Both the position numbers and the translations under genes were made by a program. This document shows positions 1 to 11,688 of a stretch of 64,000 nt of DNA, in pieces (position 1 is the stretch's first letter; each line of letters begins with the position of its first letter). Source of the DNA: Sphaerosporella brunnea (lineage: Eukaryota > Ascomycota > Pezizomycetes > Pezizales > Pyronemataceae). Below the pieces are notes generated by a model, which did no database searches, was not told the origin of the DNA, and saw only the letters and a program-made list of their open reading frames with translations. Location of the stretch: assembly GCA_008704415.1 (NCBI GenBank), contig VXIS01000018.1, forward strand, positions 186,001 to 250,000. The letters run 5' to 3'.

Positions 1-82
1 GCGCAGCCGAGCCAACAATCAACGCCAAAAAAAAAAAAAAATCCAACCTCATCACAACGCCAGCACCCAACCCGCCGCGCAA

Positions 83-550
83 ATGTCGCTCGTCCTCCTC
101 TCGCACGTCTGCTCGCACCTGCAGAACGTCTCCAAAGCGCGCCTGAGCGCGACGTCGATCCCGCTGACGAAGCTGCACCTGGCGCTGTCGCTGCAGCTGC
201 AGAGCAACGGCTTCATCGCGTCCGTCACGCGCGGCTCCCCCGCCGGCCCCGACCGCGAATACACCCCCACCACGCAGGCGAACGTCGCTACCCGCCGCCT
301 GTGGCTGGCCATGAAGTACTACGACAACGAGCCCGTCCTGAGCGAGATGTCGATGGTCAGCCGCCCCAAGCAGCGCGTCTGGGTCGGCGTCGAGGAGCTG
401 CAGCGCCTCGCCAGAGGCGAGCCCGCCGCTTATGTCGACGGCCTTAGGCCCGGTGAGTGCTTGTTTGTCGGCACCGATAGCGGCTTGTTTGAGGCGAGGG
501 AGGCCATCGAGAGGGGCGTTGGCGGGCAGTTGTTGTGTAGGGTTAGGTAA
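83..550 (+). CDS. MRPS8: Mitochondrial small ribosomal subunit protein uS8m
   Basis: Single-exon ORF of 155 residues, ATG at 83 and TAA at 548. The N-terminus (MSLVLLSHVCSHLQN, then a KARL...SIP...LHLALSL pattern) and the C-terminal half, with a GTDSGLFEAREA stretch ahead of the end, are those of fungal mitochondrial S8 proteins, which are about this length. The family contacts the small-subunit rRNA in the mitochondrial ribosome. No cleavable presequence is obvious, which is common for this protein. It is convergent with the PIN-domain gene, with a 553-bp tail-to-tail gap. The family call comes from recognition of the pattern, not from a search. Confidence 0.85.
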   Translation: MSLVLLSHVCSHLQNVSKARLSATSIPLTKLHLALSLQLQSNGFIASVTRGSPAGPDREYTPTTQANVATRRLWLAMKYYDNEPVLSEMSMVSRPKQRVWVGVEELQRLARGEPAAYVDGLRPGECLFVGTDSGLFEAREAIERGVGGQLLCRVR

Positions 551-1103
551 AGGATTGAGGATGGGGAGGGGGGGGGTTGTAGGGTAGGACGTATCTGGAG
601 AGGCGGGGGCGGTTTTGTACAAAACACTTTCTGTTACTTTTTTTCTTTTTCTTTTGTTTTCTTGTCACGGGTGCGAATAGACGGTGCCAATCAGGGAAAC
701 ATCACACTTTATATATCAAAAGATTGAGTTGTCCGCCACAGAAAGCAACAAAGAAAAAGCACAAAGAAAGGAAAAGAAAGAAAGAAGGAAAGAATCACAG
801 TAACGAAAACACAACACCTTTCTCCATATCCACCACACACCCACACACACCGTATCTCCGTCAAAGTAAGTTGCTGTAGCTGAAAGAAAAAAATTGCAAC
901 CAACAAATGAGAAAAGCGCGCCTTTCCGAACAGAACGTGTACACAGAGCGCAGCGCAATATGTTTGTATGTTTGACCCCGTTGCAGGCAGAAGCTAGGAA
1001 CCACCGCGGGGGAATTGGGGTGGGGGGGATCGGTTGGGTAAGAAGCCGTCCAAGTGATGGTGGTGGTGGGGGTGGGTGACGAAGATCGGGATGTGTCACA
1101 CAA
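551..1103. other. Convergent 3' intergenic region
   Basis: Gap between the ends of the uS8m and PIN genes. It holds T-rich and purine-rich AAAG runs (about 635-800), a CA-rich stretch near 830-855 and GGGGTGGGG runs near 1015-1075. No convincing gene was seen; the ORFs crossing it are low-complexity. Confidence 0.6.
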
Positions 1104-2145
1104 TCAAGGTTCCCACAATTTTCCACGGCCTCTGGCAACGCCCCTCGGCGGGCCCCTGAGGACAAAGTCGGGCGGACTGGCGTCGCGTCTGACGCCGCCG
1201 CGGCCGCGCGGGGGCGTACGATCCTCTTCCTTCCAGCTGTCGCGTCTTCCACCGTTCCATCCGCCGCGACGCGAGCCTCCCCTCCCCCTTCCACCGCCGC
1301 CGTACGGCGATCCGGGGGAGCGCGGGTGGTTGACAGCATATTCGTAGTGTCTCTTTCTCTCCACGAACTCAATATCCTCCCTTCTAACCATTGTCTCAAC
1401 TTCTTTGCTGGAGACGGTGGGAATGTTGTAAAGCTCCGCCCACTCCGCAACCGTCTCGTCATTGGTGACCAACAGAACCTGCGTGTCGTCCGAAGAGCGC
1501 AGACGGTTCAGGTGGTAGACGGTGCAGTTCAGCAACTCCTTGATGCGCGATGGCGGCTCCTGTTCCGGGAAATCAGTCAGGATTGGGGAGCTGGGCGGCG
1601 TGCGACGCGCCGCCGCCGCCGCAGCAGCAGTGATGCATTCAGCCCAGTTTTCGTATTTCTCGGTGGGCGCTTGGATGCGCACACCCGTGATCTGCTTGCG
1701 GCCAGCGGTGGTCTGCACGCGATCAAAAAAGCGGATGGATTCGCGCGCGTGAATGCTGGTGTTGTCAGTACCCTTTTTGAGGTGATCGAGGGAGTCGAGC
1801 GCTATCGCACGGGATCAGTGTCACTGCGTCATGTCGGGAGGGGACAGGGCGCTCACCGGAGAATGGGACGATCATGGTAATGGATTTCTCGGCAACGAAG
1901 CGCTTTAGATCAGGGATGTTAGCGGTTAAGGCGGTTTCGTCGCAGACGCAGTGGAAGATCTTTCGCACGGGTTGAAGGGCAGTGCGGTCTTTGTCGACTT
2001 GGGTTTGCAGCTCGTTAACGGTGTGCTGAAGACGTGCGACTGCCAAGCGCTCGAGCTTGTCGAGGGTCAGCGACGACGGTGACGACGGTGAGGTTGAGGT
2101 CGTCGGGGTGGAACGAACAAAAGTGGTCGGCGTGGAGGACTGCAT
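1104..2145 (-). CDS. PIN-domain protein (putative RNA-processing nuclease fold) with RGG-rich tail
   Basis: Two exons: complement(join(1104..1800 plus base 1801, 1857..2145)), 328 residues. The intron 1802-1856 has donor GTGAGC and acceptor TAG, and splicing restores the frame. The N-terminal half is a PIN-like fold: a long helix, then acidic residues in VCDETAL, then IPDLKRFVAEK, then (across the splice) ALDSLDHLKKGTD and an ARESIRFFD helix, then VLLVTNDETVAEWA. The C-terminal 80 residues are rich in Gly, Arg and Pro (RGG-like) and probably bind RNA. Fungal PIN proteins of this layout resemble Nmd4/SMG-type factors, but that link is inference. Whether the metal-binding acidic set is complete cannot be judged by eye. 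Confidence 0.75.
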
Positions 2146-2733
2146 TGTTGATCATCTTTTGGAGGGAAAAATACAGCTGGCGGGGTTATATTGTCTTTGA
2201 AGATGTGATAATGTCGGATTATATAGGGTTAGATCAAGCCAACAACTCCTTTGTTGACGTTGTGGTTATGGGGTGGAGGAAGGGAGGGGGGGGTGATGCT
2301 GTACGTGTGTGGTAGGGAGAGCAAGAGAAGAGGAGGTGGCGCGAAGAGTCGGAGAAAGCCACCACCACCATCCATATCGAAAGCACGAAAGCAACGTAAT
2401 CGAGGGCGTAGAAGCTGCGCTCACATTAGACTTCTATGATCTCCACAAATCCCGGTAATGGCTGCAGTAGTCACTTTGCCTTTGCTATGACTGCGTGTGA
2501 CGTTCGTCGGTCGTCTATCGTGGGTAACCAATCCGCCTTCATCCTGAACATGCCCGCGGCTTCTGGAGGTGGCTGAGCCAAACGCGATAAGCTTCGCCAC
2601 CGAACTTTCTATCTATAACGGTCACGACTTCTAATTTTGATCATGCTTCAAAGGCTCTGCCGAGGCTTTAGAGTGGGATTATCAAGGTTAGAATTTAACC
2701 AGCGTCTGCGCCCCGTGAACATCTGATACGCAT
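2146..2733. other. Intergenic region upstream of the PIN gene
   Basis: 588 bp between the PIN start codon and the sulfurtransferase stop codon. It contains GGAGG-rich and purine-rich stretches (about 2270-2360) and no ORF with homology that I recognise. It presumably holds the PIN promoter and the sulfurtransferase 3' UTR. Confidence 0.5.
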
Positions 2734-3836
2734 CTACTGCGGCGTCTTCACGATCAACCCTGACTTCTCATCCACGCGTTGCGCCCATTCACTGCGTAGT
2801 CTTCAGTCAGCCTGAGAACACATGTTCGCAGCCAGGGCAAACTCACGTCCACGAGCCATCATAGACCCTCAATTTGCCTTTGACACCAGCAAGTTCCAGA
2901 GCGGAGTTGACGACGACCGCAGTGACTCCGGTTCCGCACATCAAGATCTTCTCGGTGTTGGGCGAGCTGTCGATTCCTTTTCCTGCAAATAGCTTCTGCA
3001 GCTTTTCGGCAGACTTGAGGGTCTTGGTGGTGGGATCTACCAGTTCACTGAAAGGGATCGAGATGGAACCTATCGTGACCCACGGTTACTCCCGAACTTC
3101 ACCGGATGTGTGAGTGCGTGCGTCATGACTCACCGGGAATATGGCCCGAGGGCAACCCCGGTCTCGGCTCCGGATCCTTTCCATCAAACCTTCCCTTCGG
3201 TCTCGCATCCACGATGACAAGACCGTCCTTCTTCCCCTCCTGGGCCCTCTTCACCATCTCCTCGAAGTCAACGACAATGCTCCTATCCGGCTGTACGACC
3301 GGATAGTTTGTTTCCTCCCAGCGTTCAACCTCTCCACTCTCCACGGGAAATCCCTTCTCCACCCACACCTTGAAGTTGTTCAACAGATGCACCTTCACAT
3401 GTCCAAACACCCTGAACGTCCACGCCGCTCTGGGACCCGAGAAAATCCCGACATGCGGTGAGTCATACACGACCACAGTATCGTCCCTGGCAATTCCCAG
3501 CTCGCCCATCGCTTTCGCAAACGTCTCGCCGTCTGGCAACATGTGTGGGTACGGGGAATGCGGGTCTTTAATGGCGTCAAGATCAAAGAAGCGCGCACCG
3601 GGAATGCGCGCTTTGGTGTACTCCTCGTAGCCCTTGCGCGGGTCGTTGGGGAGGTACCATTCGGCCGAGACCGGGATGATGCGGGAGCTTCTAGCGGGGT
3701 TCTGGAGTTCGGCGGCGAGCTCGGTGGGGGTGATGGTGAAGGAGGAGAAGGAGCGTGTCATTGTGGTGAAGGAGGGACGCAAGAGACGGGAGGTAGTGGC
3801 AGTGAAAGGAGCTCTGAGGAGTTTTACGAAGGACAT
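2734..3836 (-). CDS. TUM1: 3-mercaptopyruvate/thiosulfate sulfurtransferase (tandem rhodanese)
   Basis: Three exons: complement(join(2734..2791, 2847..3069, 3134..3836)), 327 residues, with introns of 55 and 64 nt and donors GTGAGT. Two rhodanese domains are visible. The N-terminal one has an ARIPGARFFDLD signature. The C-terminal one carries the active-site loop CGTGVTA (Cys about 279); a Gly after the Cys, rather than the Arg-Lys of true rhodaneses, points to mercaptopyruvate as donor. The first 30 residues are Arg/Ser/Thr-rich without acidic residues, as in a mitochondrial presequence. A second ATG at codon 26 (MTRSF) could give a cytosolic form. The family moves sulfane sulfur, including toward tRNA thiolation in yeast Tum1. 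Exon 1 alone would lack the active-site Cys. Confidence 0.9.
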
Positions 3837-4280
3837 AGCGGCTGCGAGGGGGTTTGATGAATTGTGGTGTTGAGCTTTCTGCTGGTGAGAGCGGAGCTTG
3901 TGTTACAGCAGTTGGCGGGTTGCGGCTAATTCGGCGAGGTTGCACAACGCTGTTGACACGGGTTGAGGTCACGAACAGTTTCGTTTGATTCAAACTCAAG
4001 CTCCCAAAATTGTCTTGTGTCGCTAGGTGCTTGAATTGTGCCCAGGCAAACTATACTCGATTACATTTGTAAACTATCCTACCCTCAAAATTATCAGACG
4101 TCATGGATATCCCGAAGAGAACAGAAGAGAAGAAAAGAAAAGGGTAACTGAAACCACAAAACACAAACGCAAGATAAATCAAGACAAAAAGAAAAGAAGA
4201 AGAAAAAGAACGCCAAACCCCCCCGTTATCCTACCCATTTTTGCTGTACAATAGGAACTCCACAATCCGAGACTGTCCAT
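3837..4280. other. Intergenic region, sulfurtransferase promoter side
   Basis: 444 bp between the sulfurtransferase start and the cytochrome b5-gene stop. It includes a purine-rich AAGAAAAG tract near 4120-4210. No gene seen. Confidence 0.5.
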
Positions 4281-5365
4281 CTAATCCACGGTCTCCAACT
4301 CCGAAGCGACCTTCGCCTCCCCTTCACTGACCAATATGCCGACCATACACTCTTCGAGCATACCATCAACATTGACCCAAGGATGGGTAGCGTTGAAGAG
4401 CTTTGTCCCGTCCTTTCCTGCCGCTCGCAACAGCTCCTTCTCTCCTCCGGGGTGGAAGGGGATGTATGCCGAGATGTTGTAGACCTTTCCTTGCAAAGCC
4501 ATCCAGACGTCGTCGGGGGCTGTTTTGTGTGCTGCCAGCATCGATGGGGTGACTTTGAGGAGGCGACCATTTGGTATTCCCTACGAGACAAACACGTGAG
4601 CAGGCGAACAGGTGGGGGGTGGTAGAGTCAGAGGGGGGAGCATACTCGCAAATCCATCCCACTCTTCTGCAGCCTCGCCCAATCCAGTGGCGAGTGTCCA
4701 GGCTCTAGTACAACCTTCCTGCTCTTCTTCGGCGCCGACGACGAGCCGCCGCGTCTATTCGGCAGCGATAATCCGTTTCCAGCGGCAACGCCCGACGCGC
4801 CGGCGCCTACTGGTGCTAGCCGATTCCGTCCTCCGGCACTCGGCGCGGACCATTGCGATGGGTTTTGGAATCGCGGGTTGCGAGTGGGTATCGGAGGAGG
4901 GGGCATGGAAGAATAGGAGGGTCGCAAAGGAGGAAGCGACGAGGCGGCGCCACCGGCGCGCTGCGCCGAGTTCAGCGCCGGGAAGGAAGGTGGAGTGTCA
5001 TCGTCGTCGGCCTCGTCGGCGAGCGAAATTTGCGGGATGCCGTTGCTGTCGCCGATTGGTTTGGCTTTAGGGGTTGTTTCCGGGTCCGCGGGTGTGGTGT
5101 CCGCAAGGGGTGTGGTGGCCTTAGCAGGAACGCGTGATTTGTCGGGTGCAGGCTCGGACCGGCTGAGCACGGTGGAGATGAATGGCCACATCAGGCGGGG
5201 TGGGCTGTTCGTTGCGGAGTGTGGTTTGCGGTGGTTGCGGTGGTGGTGGGCAGGAGTGGTGTGATGATGATGATGCTGATGACGAGGATGGTGTAGGTAC
5301 GGCAGACGTCGGTAGGCCAGATACGTTAATAGGGCCACCAGCACCGCTCCGACCAAGATCATCAT
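4281..5365 (-). CDS. Membrane-anchored cytochrome b5-like heme-binding protein (Irc21-type)
   Basis: Two exons: complement(join(4281..4580, 4646..5365)), 339 residues. The intron 4581-4645 has donor GTATGC and acceptor TAG. The ATG at 5365 starts directly with a hydrophobic helix (about residues 1-20), a signal anchor. The frame stays open upstream, but without an ATG before an in-frame stop, so this start is preferred. The middle is long, Pro/Ser/His-rich and probably disordered. The C-terminal 100 residues are a cytochrome b5 fold with axial-ligand motifs HPGGE (His about 283) and HPW (His about 306), preceded by a WMAL..KVYNIS..IPF signature. This matches the Irc21/Cyb5R4-like b5 subfamily. 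The electron-transfer partner is unknown. Confidence 0.85.
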
Positions 5366-7010
5366 TTCTCTCGTTGCTTCCTGCCTTCCGTCCTTCCCGC
5401 GTTCCCGACTACGCACAGCACGGCTTTTCTTTGCCGCCGATTTTCTGGGAGCCGAAACAGCTACTCTACCTCCAGCCGACACGACCCGTTTGCTTTTTTT
5501 ATTTGGGTTTTATTTTTGCCGGAGCTGTCCCGCGGCCGATGCTCAGTTTCAGGGGTCTTTTTCGGCGGAGAACAGTGGACAGAGAATGGGCTGATCTTTG
5601 CGGTCGGCGTGGTGCTGGGCTCAGGGGGTGGTGTATCGTACGATATTTGCAGAGCGTGCGGAGATGTGGGAGCGATGGTAAAGCCAAGGAGCTTGGTTGG
5701 CTTTGCTTTTTTTGCTTCGGGTTCACGAAAACGAATATCTACAGCATTGTTTGCGCCCCAATTTTTTCGCTTCAAGGGCAACGAAAGCTATTCGCGAGCA
5801 TGAGGATGAGGATGAGGTTGCTGGCCTTTGAGTCTTGACGTTGCACGGTCGGATATAACTATCACGAGAGCTCAACATAGATGAATCGAATCACCAGCCA
5901 CCACCGCCACAAGGCCATCGAGCGTGAATAGGTTTGCTAAACACCGCGGGGACTTCGAACATCTAGGCGACATCCATGTTGTAGCACTGGTCAGAGAAAG
6001 AAGAAGCGCGGACCAAAATTCCAAAAACCTCGGCTGGTGTGGACCAAAGCCATGCTAAATGTTCGGATCTGGTGACCCAGCAACCCTAACCCACCGACGA
6101 CGAGTACCTAAAGCACCTTGAGCATAATTCCGCCTCACGCTAGAAAAATGAAATCGAAAAAAACGGGAAACACACAATTCCAAACTAGAGGGTGGGAGAA
6201 TTACCTACCGGGGATTTTACGTGAGCCATTGTGGTTTTTTTTGAGTTTTGGAAACGCAAAGGTCAGCCCAGCCTCGGCTGAACAAGCCGTGGTAATAGGC
6301 TTCCAGAATTTTTCAGATTTCCAACTTCTGTTGCATGGCGGGTATCGAACGTAATGTCAAGGGATAAGTTTTGTCGATATCCTCGTCAGCGCTTATGTGT
6401 ATGTTTCTCAACGAACCGAAGTGGCTTCCTGACCATCGGTACAAAACAGCCCCACACGCCCTTCGAACGCCGCATATCTCGATGTAACATTGCACATTAC
6501 CCGACCCATTATTCGTAACCTTGTAAGCACGCAACCAGTCGTATTCTATCCTCTATTCCCCAGTCCACACCTCTACACCTCCCTTCAATTGAACATTCCC
6601 AGTTCCTATTGTAAGAGTAATAATCGTACTCGAACGAAAGAAAAAGGCCAAGAACTGAAAATGTTTGAGAAACTGTATTGAGATGAAGTGTCTCTATCTA
6701 GAAGTTCCAGCTTATCCCTTTAATCGATGGCTTGGCACTCCAAACTCCAGACAGGGGGTCAATGGGAGATCGAGTGGTGGAGCGCAGAGTCGAGCTGCGC
6801 GTGCTCCGGGCCACCTGCGCCACACCAAGATGCCGTGCCACAAATGTACTGCAACACCTATCCAGGCAGCTATTACACTGTGTAGAAACCAAACACAGCA
6901 TGAAAAGCACCATCACAAGTACACCACGGTATCGATCCTCACGAACAGCGAAATCACGCCCACCCAAAAGACGCTACAACACCATCAACTTGTCGCTCCT
7001 CCAAAACCAC
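5366..7010. other. Gene-poor 1.6-kb interval
   Basis: No convincing gene. An ORF on the minus strand at 5461-5781 is open but starts only at TTG and has low-complexity composition. The rest is AT-rich, with no repeats clear enough to name. Confidence 0.5.
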
Positions 7011-7272
7011 TCACATCAACACCACAGCAAGCACGCTTGCCACAACGCCGTAAAACAACAACGCTAGGAGTTCCAGCCATGCCGTGCTTGCTGGGAACCG
7101 CCACTTTTGTCGCGTGGCTTGGAGCTTGGTGATCCGCGCGGAAAGCTGGCTGACGTTTTTTTTTCCCGGACTGACTCCAGCTGGCGCATTTGGGCGGCAT
7201 TTCAGCAGTTGGGTGGTGGTGGCGCTCAAGTTCGTCGTCGATGCTGCTGCTGCTGGCGGGTGTGTCCATTAT
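7011..7272 (-). other. Possible small tail-anchored membrane protein (two overlapping frames)
   Basis: An ATG at about 7269 opens one frame (MDTPASSSSIDDEL...). The overlapping +1 frame, open over the same DNA, has a basic helix (ITKLQATRQKW) followed by a hydrophobic segment of about 25 residues (LELLALLFYGVV...) and a stop at 7011. A run of A residues at about 7160 joins the two frames. If real, the gene would need an unrecognised intron or a one-base slip at that run to link the ATG to the membrane helix. Family not recognised; low confidence. Confidence 0.25.
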
Positions 7273-7940
7273 TGTTACCGCGTTGTTGTAGAGGATTGTG
7301 GGAAGAGGAGCAATGAAAAAAAAAAAAAAAAAAGGGGGGGGTCAGCGCTTTTAAGTAGTTGAGGAAAAAAAAAAGTCAGATAGACACACGGCGAAGCTTA
7401 AATCTTAGACTACGTCTGGATTGGCGCGCTGCGCAACAATTCGCAGTATTGAACAAACAACCTGTGCTGTGGTTTGAATTCATGCGGCATGGGCAATTGG
7501 GAGTTGCAGGATACACGGGAAGTCCTCCGGCCCTCAACCCACCCCAACGTCTAAGAAAACTCGTTATCATTAAAGAAACTCGTAAAGTCCACATCACAGC
7601 ATACATATCCAAACCAAAGCATCCAAAAAAAAACATCCAAAAAAAAATAATCCAAAAAAAAGAAACAAAAAAAAAAACAAAACAAACATGATAGAGTATG
7701 TGCGAAAAAAGGACAAAAAAAGATCCAAAAAATCCAAAACCCAAAACCCAAAACCCAAAAGACCCCATCCGTCGAAATAATTCGCTCTGACCCGGTCACA
7801 ACTACCGAAATGCCATCCGCCCCCCCCCTCCCCCCTCCTTTTCCTCCCCAACAACTTCTCTCCCCCTCTCTGCCCTTCTCCGCCCCTCTCCCCGCCCGCC
7901 CGCCCGCACAAGACACGGACCCCCGACCGCACCTACTCAC
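7273..7940. other. Low-complexity interval 3' of the RdRP gene
   Basis: Contains an A-run followed by a G-run near 7314-7340, AAAAAC/ATCCAAAA repeats at about 7618-7760 and a C-rich CCCTCCC block at about 7815-7910. No gene seen; ORFs here are translations of simple sequence. Confidence 0.6.
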
Positions 7941-10900
7941 CTACTGCCCACCTCTCCTAGCCCCCACCCTCATCGTCACCGGGTTCCCCTTCCCCTTCCT
8001 CTGCTCCTTCTGCAACGCATCCACCTCCGTCATCAGGACGCTCACAACGACCCATGCAAAGCTTCTGAGCTGGTCCGCATGTTTCCCGCCAGCCACACAC
8101 ACATTCAACGCCGCCAAACACTTGGCCAGCTTGACGTCTCTAGTCTCTGTCTCGCCCCTGATCCGTGCGATAGTATACTGCACCAGCATATCGAACTCCT
8201 CCTTCATCTCGCTCGAAAGCTCGCGTTGTCGGCGTGTCTGCTTCTCTTTGCCGACGATGGTGCCTACAAATACTTCCTCTTCGGAGAGGATTGATTTCCA
8301 GGGAGTGTCGGAGTATCCCTGCATCAGCCAACGCAGCTGCTCGTCGTACTGTGCACGTGTGTCGGTGGCGAAGGTGAGGTATTCCACCCAGGGAGGAGAG
8401 AGTTTCATCTTTTTCAGTTCCTGGAGGAAGTAGTTCCAGAGGATCAGGAGGAGGTCTTTCGGGCGGCTGGGACGGAGGTCATTTCTAACGTCTGCCAGGA
8501 ACTCATTCTCCTTGATTGCGCGGTAAAGTTTTCCCAGTATCTTGTCGGAGGGGTACCACGTCTGGACCAGGGTGTCTTCGTCGTCGTCGATTTCGTGGGC
8601 TGGTTCTTGGAGACCCTTTTCTTTGCTGATCAGGACACGCGGGCCGGGGGCCATAAAGTCTGGTTTCGCGCGGGAAGCTGGTGGTAGGTCTTTGCGGTCT
8701 ACCTTGTGGCCGGTTTTAGGGAAGTCCACCGTGGTCGAGGCCATCTCTGCCAGCTTGAGGCAGTTTGGGTGGTACACCCCGAGCTGTTCTTGGTCGGCGA
8801 TCAAAAGGTGCCGGTGGCTGATTAGTCCCAGAAGATTGTTCTCGATGAAGTCGATGAAGAATTTGGCGACGTCGGAGGCGACGACGGGGCGGTCGAGGTT
8901 TAGGGGCTTCACCGAGGGATACTCGGCTGGCTCTTCATTGTGGGAGAGGATGAAGTTTCGGTCGTAGATTATGTTGTAGAGATCTTATGTGAGGGCTTGG
9001 TTAGTTTGTGGTCATTTCGATGATGGGTTGGGCTCACCTCCGTCGAGATCTCCGCCTCCTAGCATGGACGGGAGCGGACGCTTCCCTAGTTGAGAGAACA
9101 CCACGCAGTTTCGTAGCTCGCGGAGCGGTGAGTAGTCTGGAACACTGACGGAGCGTACACGTTGAACATCACCTTTCACATCCATGGGTCAGCACGGGTT
9201 CTTCCTCGGGCAACAAGGAAAAAATCAAACCTGGATGATGAACCGGCGACCTCGTGATCAAAACGTCTCCCAAAATCTCCTCAGGCTCATTGTCCTGCTC
9301 AGTAGAAATAAATATCTCTCCCTCGCGCAAACATTTCGTCTCGTCGAGCACTCCGACGAGCGTCAGCCCTTGCGGAACCGGGATGCGTCCTCGATACTTC
9401 ATATCCCTGAGATCGATGAGCAATGCCAGCTCCAGAGTTCGCTCCAAGAACGGATCGTCCCAGAAGTCGAGGCCGAGATTGCAGAGGGTGTCGAAAAGCC
9501 AGGGCAGCTTAAGTGACTGTGAGCTGACACCGCGACGTCTGAGGTGGTCAGCGGCATGATACGGGGACCTCGCCGCGTCCCTAAGCCTCTCCACAGCCTG
9601 ATTCTGTAGGCCCATAAAAGTTGCATCTGAGATTTTACGATCCTCCAGAACCTTGATCAGCGGGCGATTCAGGTACATCGGCAAGCGTTTTGCCCAGGAG
9701 CAGATCTCGATTTTCCTGGATTCAGAACCTAAGAACTTGATCATAGAAGGTCTGAGGCAGAGTTTGTCGCCACCGAGGGAGGGATCAAGTGCGATCATGC
9801 CCTTAGCACCCGCATACCGGATTTGGAAAACTGTTGGCTTCGCCTCGTCGATGCGCTCGGAACTCTTCCAGATACGCTTTACCATGTCCCAGGAAACCTT
9901 TCCGACGCCGTCACTGAAGATGCGGTTTTTACCCTCGGCGTCGGGCCGTTCTACGTCTGGGATTTCGACCTCGTGTGCTGGCTCGACGAGTGCGGAACCA
10001 ATCGTGTCGCTGAATGCCTGCCCCACACGAGCGGCAAAGCGCCCAGGAGTCCGAATATTTGAGAAGTCGCCAAGGCTCTTGATGAGTCTCTCCGCGGTCA
10101 TACGGCCAGCGTTGCAGTAAAATGGGGCCATATACCAGCAAGTTTGAGTCTTGAGCGAAGAGTTCGAGAAGCCCAGAAACTCGAACTGCCTGCCGGCAAT
10201 GACGATCGCTCCACCCTGATCCGGATCGATTCGAGCAAGAAACTGGTACTTCAGGATACGATCGGAGTTGACTCTAGGTTCGTGCATGAACTGTTCTCCG
10301 TCCTCTTCACAGAAGATGACTCGGAGGAAATAATCCTGATATTCACTGTATTCGCGCAACACCCGATTCGACGCCTCCCATTTGGGGCCGTACGAGAAGA
10401 CTCCAGTAGGAGTGATCATCACCCGGTGCACGTATGCCATGTTTGCGTGCTTTTTCTCCTGCTCGACGAAATACTCCGGCGTGAGGATGTTCCGCGAAAT
10501 CTGAATCCGCTTCTCGAAGGCGTGCATCAGCATGTTTCCGGACAGGTCGCTGTCGATGCCGACGTGCCCGAAGTCCTGCGCAACGAGCTGGGCGAGGATC
10601 TCCGCGGCGACCCGCGGGCCAACCTCGGAAATCAATTGCCTAACCCGGGGAAGGAGCTGTAGCACACATTCGGGAGGCATGATAGCGTTGGAGACCAATT
10701 TGTTGAGCTGGAAAGCGCAGCGGTACGGATAGATCTCCGCCATCTGCAGTTCCCCGACGAGCTTGAAGAAAGCAGTCGTGAACTCCATCTTCGCGGGGAG
10801 AGAGGCGATGGCTTTAGGCTTGATAGGCGGAATGCCTCCTTTTTTTCCCAGTCGCAAAACTCTTCCGTGGTCTTCGGTGTTGCATAACGACACCTTGTAG

Positions 10901-11652
10901 ACCAGCGAAAATCCGGCAAAGGCCTCATGCAGCTCGTCGATACCACCGATTCGATCTTTGGTCAACCACTCTACATATGCCGACTCCGGCTTCGTGACCC
11001 GCTTGTTGAGGTAGATTCTGGGGGCAGAATAAAGCGAGAAAAAAACGTCAGTTCTGGCGTCAGTGACGATGTGGACGACATCGTGGTAATACATCAGCAG
11101 TGTATGGCGTTGGCTGTGGGACCTCTCGATTTCGATGACTATTGACTGGGGGCGAAACTTGACGGTGCCAGGGGTTTTGCAAGAATACCTCGGGTTAAAA
11201 ACCGTCAAATAATCATCGGGAGTCCAAGCGCCGCACTCAAACCCCGCGATCTGGAAGGAAGAGGCAAGCTTTTCCCTCCTCTGGGGTTTCGAGGTTCCGG
11301 GCGCAGCATTGACGTGCGTGGTGCGCTCATTGATATTCTGCTGCTCAACGAGGCTTTTGACCACCCACAGATCCCTTGTCGGCTTGTTACTGTGTTTGCA
11401 GAACACCTCTTTGCCCATGATGCGCAACGCCAACAGCGGGCGAGAGTCTCTCGAAAACTTGCCGTACGTCTGGACAAACACGTTTGCCAGGTTCTGCGAC
11501 GGCAGCGTCAGGATTGCCCACCCGCCTCGTGCGCCCGATTTCAGCGTCACGAGGTATGCATGTGCGCCGATGGAAGCACACGGCAGGTTCAGCTCCCAGT
11601 GCAGCCTCTTCTGGCTGAGCACGGGGAGGTCGGAGAGGAAGACGTCGGCCAT
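7941..11652 (-). CDS. RNA-dependent RNA polymerase (RNAi/quelling type)
   Basis: Three exons: complement(join(7941..8983, 9038..9172, 9231..11652)), 1199 residues, introns 54 and 58 nt. The frame closes exactly at both junctions. The catalytic core is complete: a SDGVGKVS segment, a RYAGAKGMIALDP segment, RSPVHHPGDVQ reconstructed across intron 1, and the metal-binding loop GGGDLDGD (Asp residues about 849-853), which intron 2 splits just before its last Asp. Fungal RdRPs of this family (QDE-1/SAD-1/Rrp) copy aberrant or unpaired transcripts into dsRNA for Dicer, in quelling or meiotic silencing; which paralogue this is cannot be told by eye. No frameshift or stop was seen. It is divergent from the LYR gene (428 bp between start codons). 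Confidence 0.93.
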
Positions 11653-11654
11653 GC

Positions 11655-11688
11655 CGGGGGGTGGGGGTGGGGGTGGGGGTGGGGGTGC
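11655..11688 (+). repeat. GGGGGT tandem tract next to the RdRP start codon
   Basis: Five or more G5 runs separated by single T, lying two bases upstream of the RdRP ATG on the opposite strand. The plus strand has the pattern of a G-quadruplex motif; the RdRP leader would read as a C-rich tract. Confidence 0.8.

Noticed and set aside
5461..5781. Minus-strand ORF just upstream of the cytochrome b5-like gene, considered as its first exon
   Set aside because: It starts only at TTG with a stop just upstream, and no splice joining it to 5365 closes convincingly.
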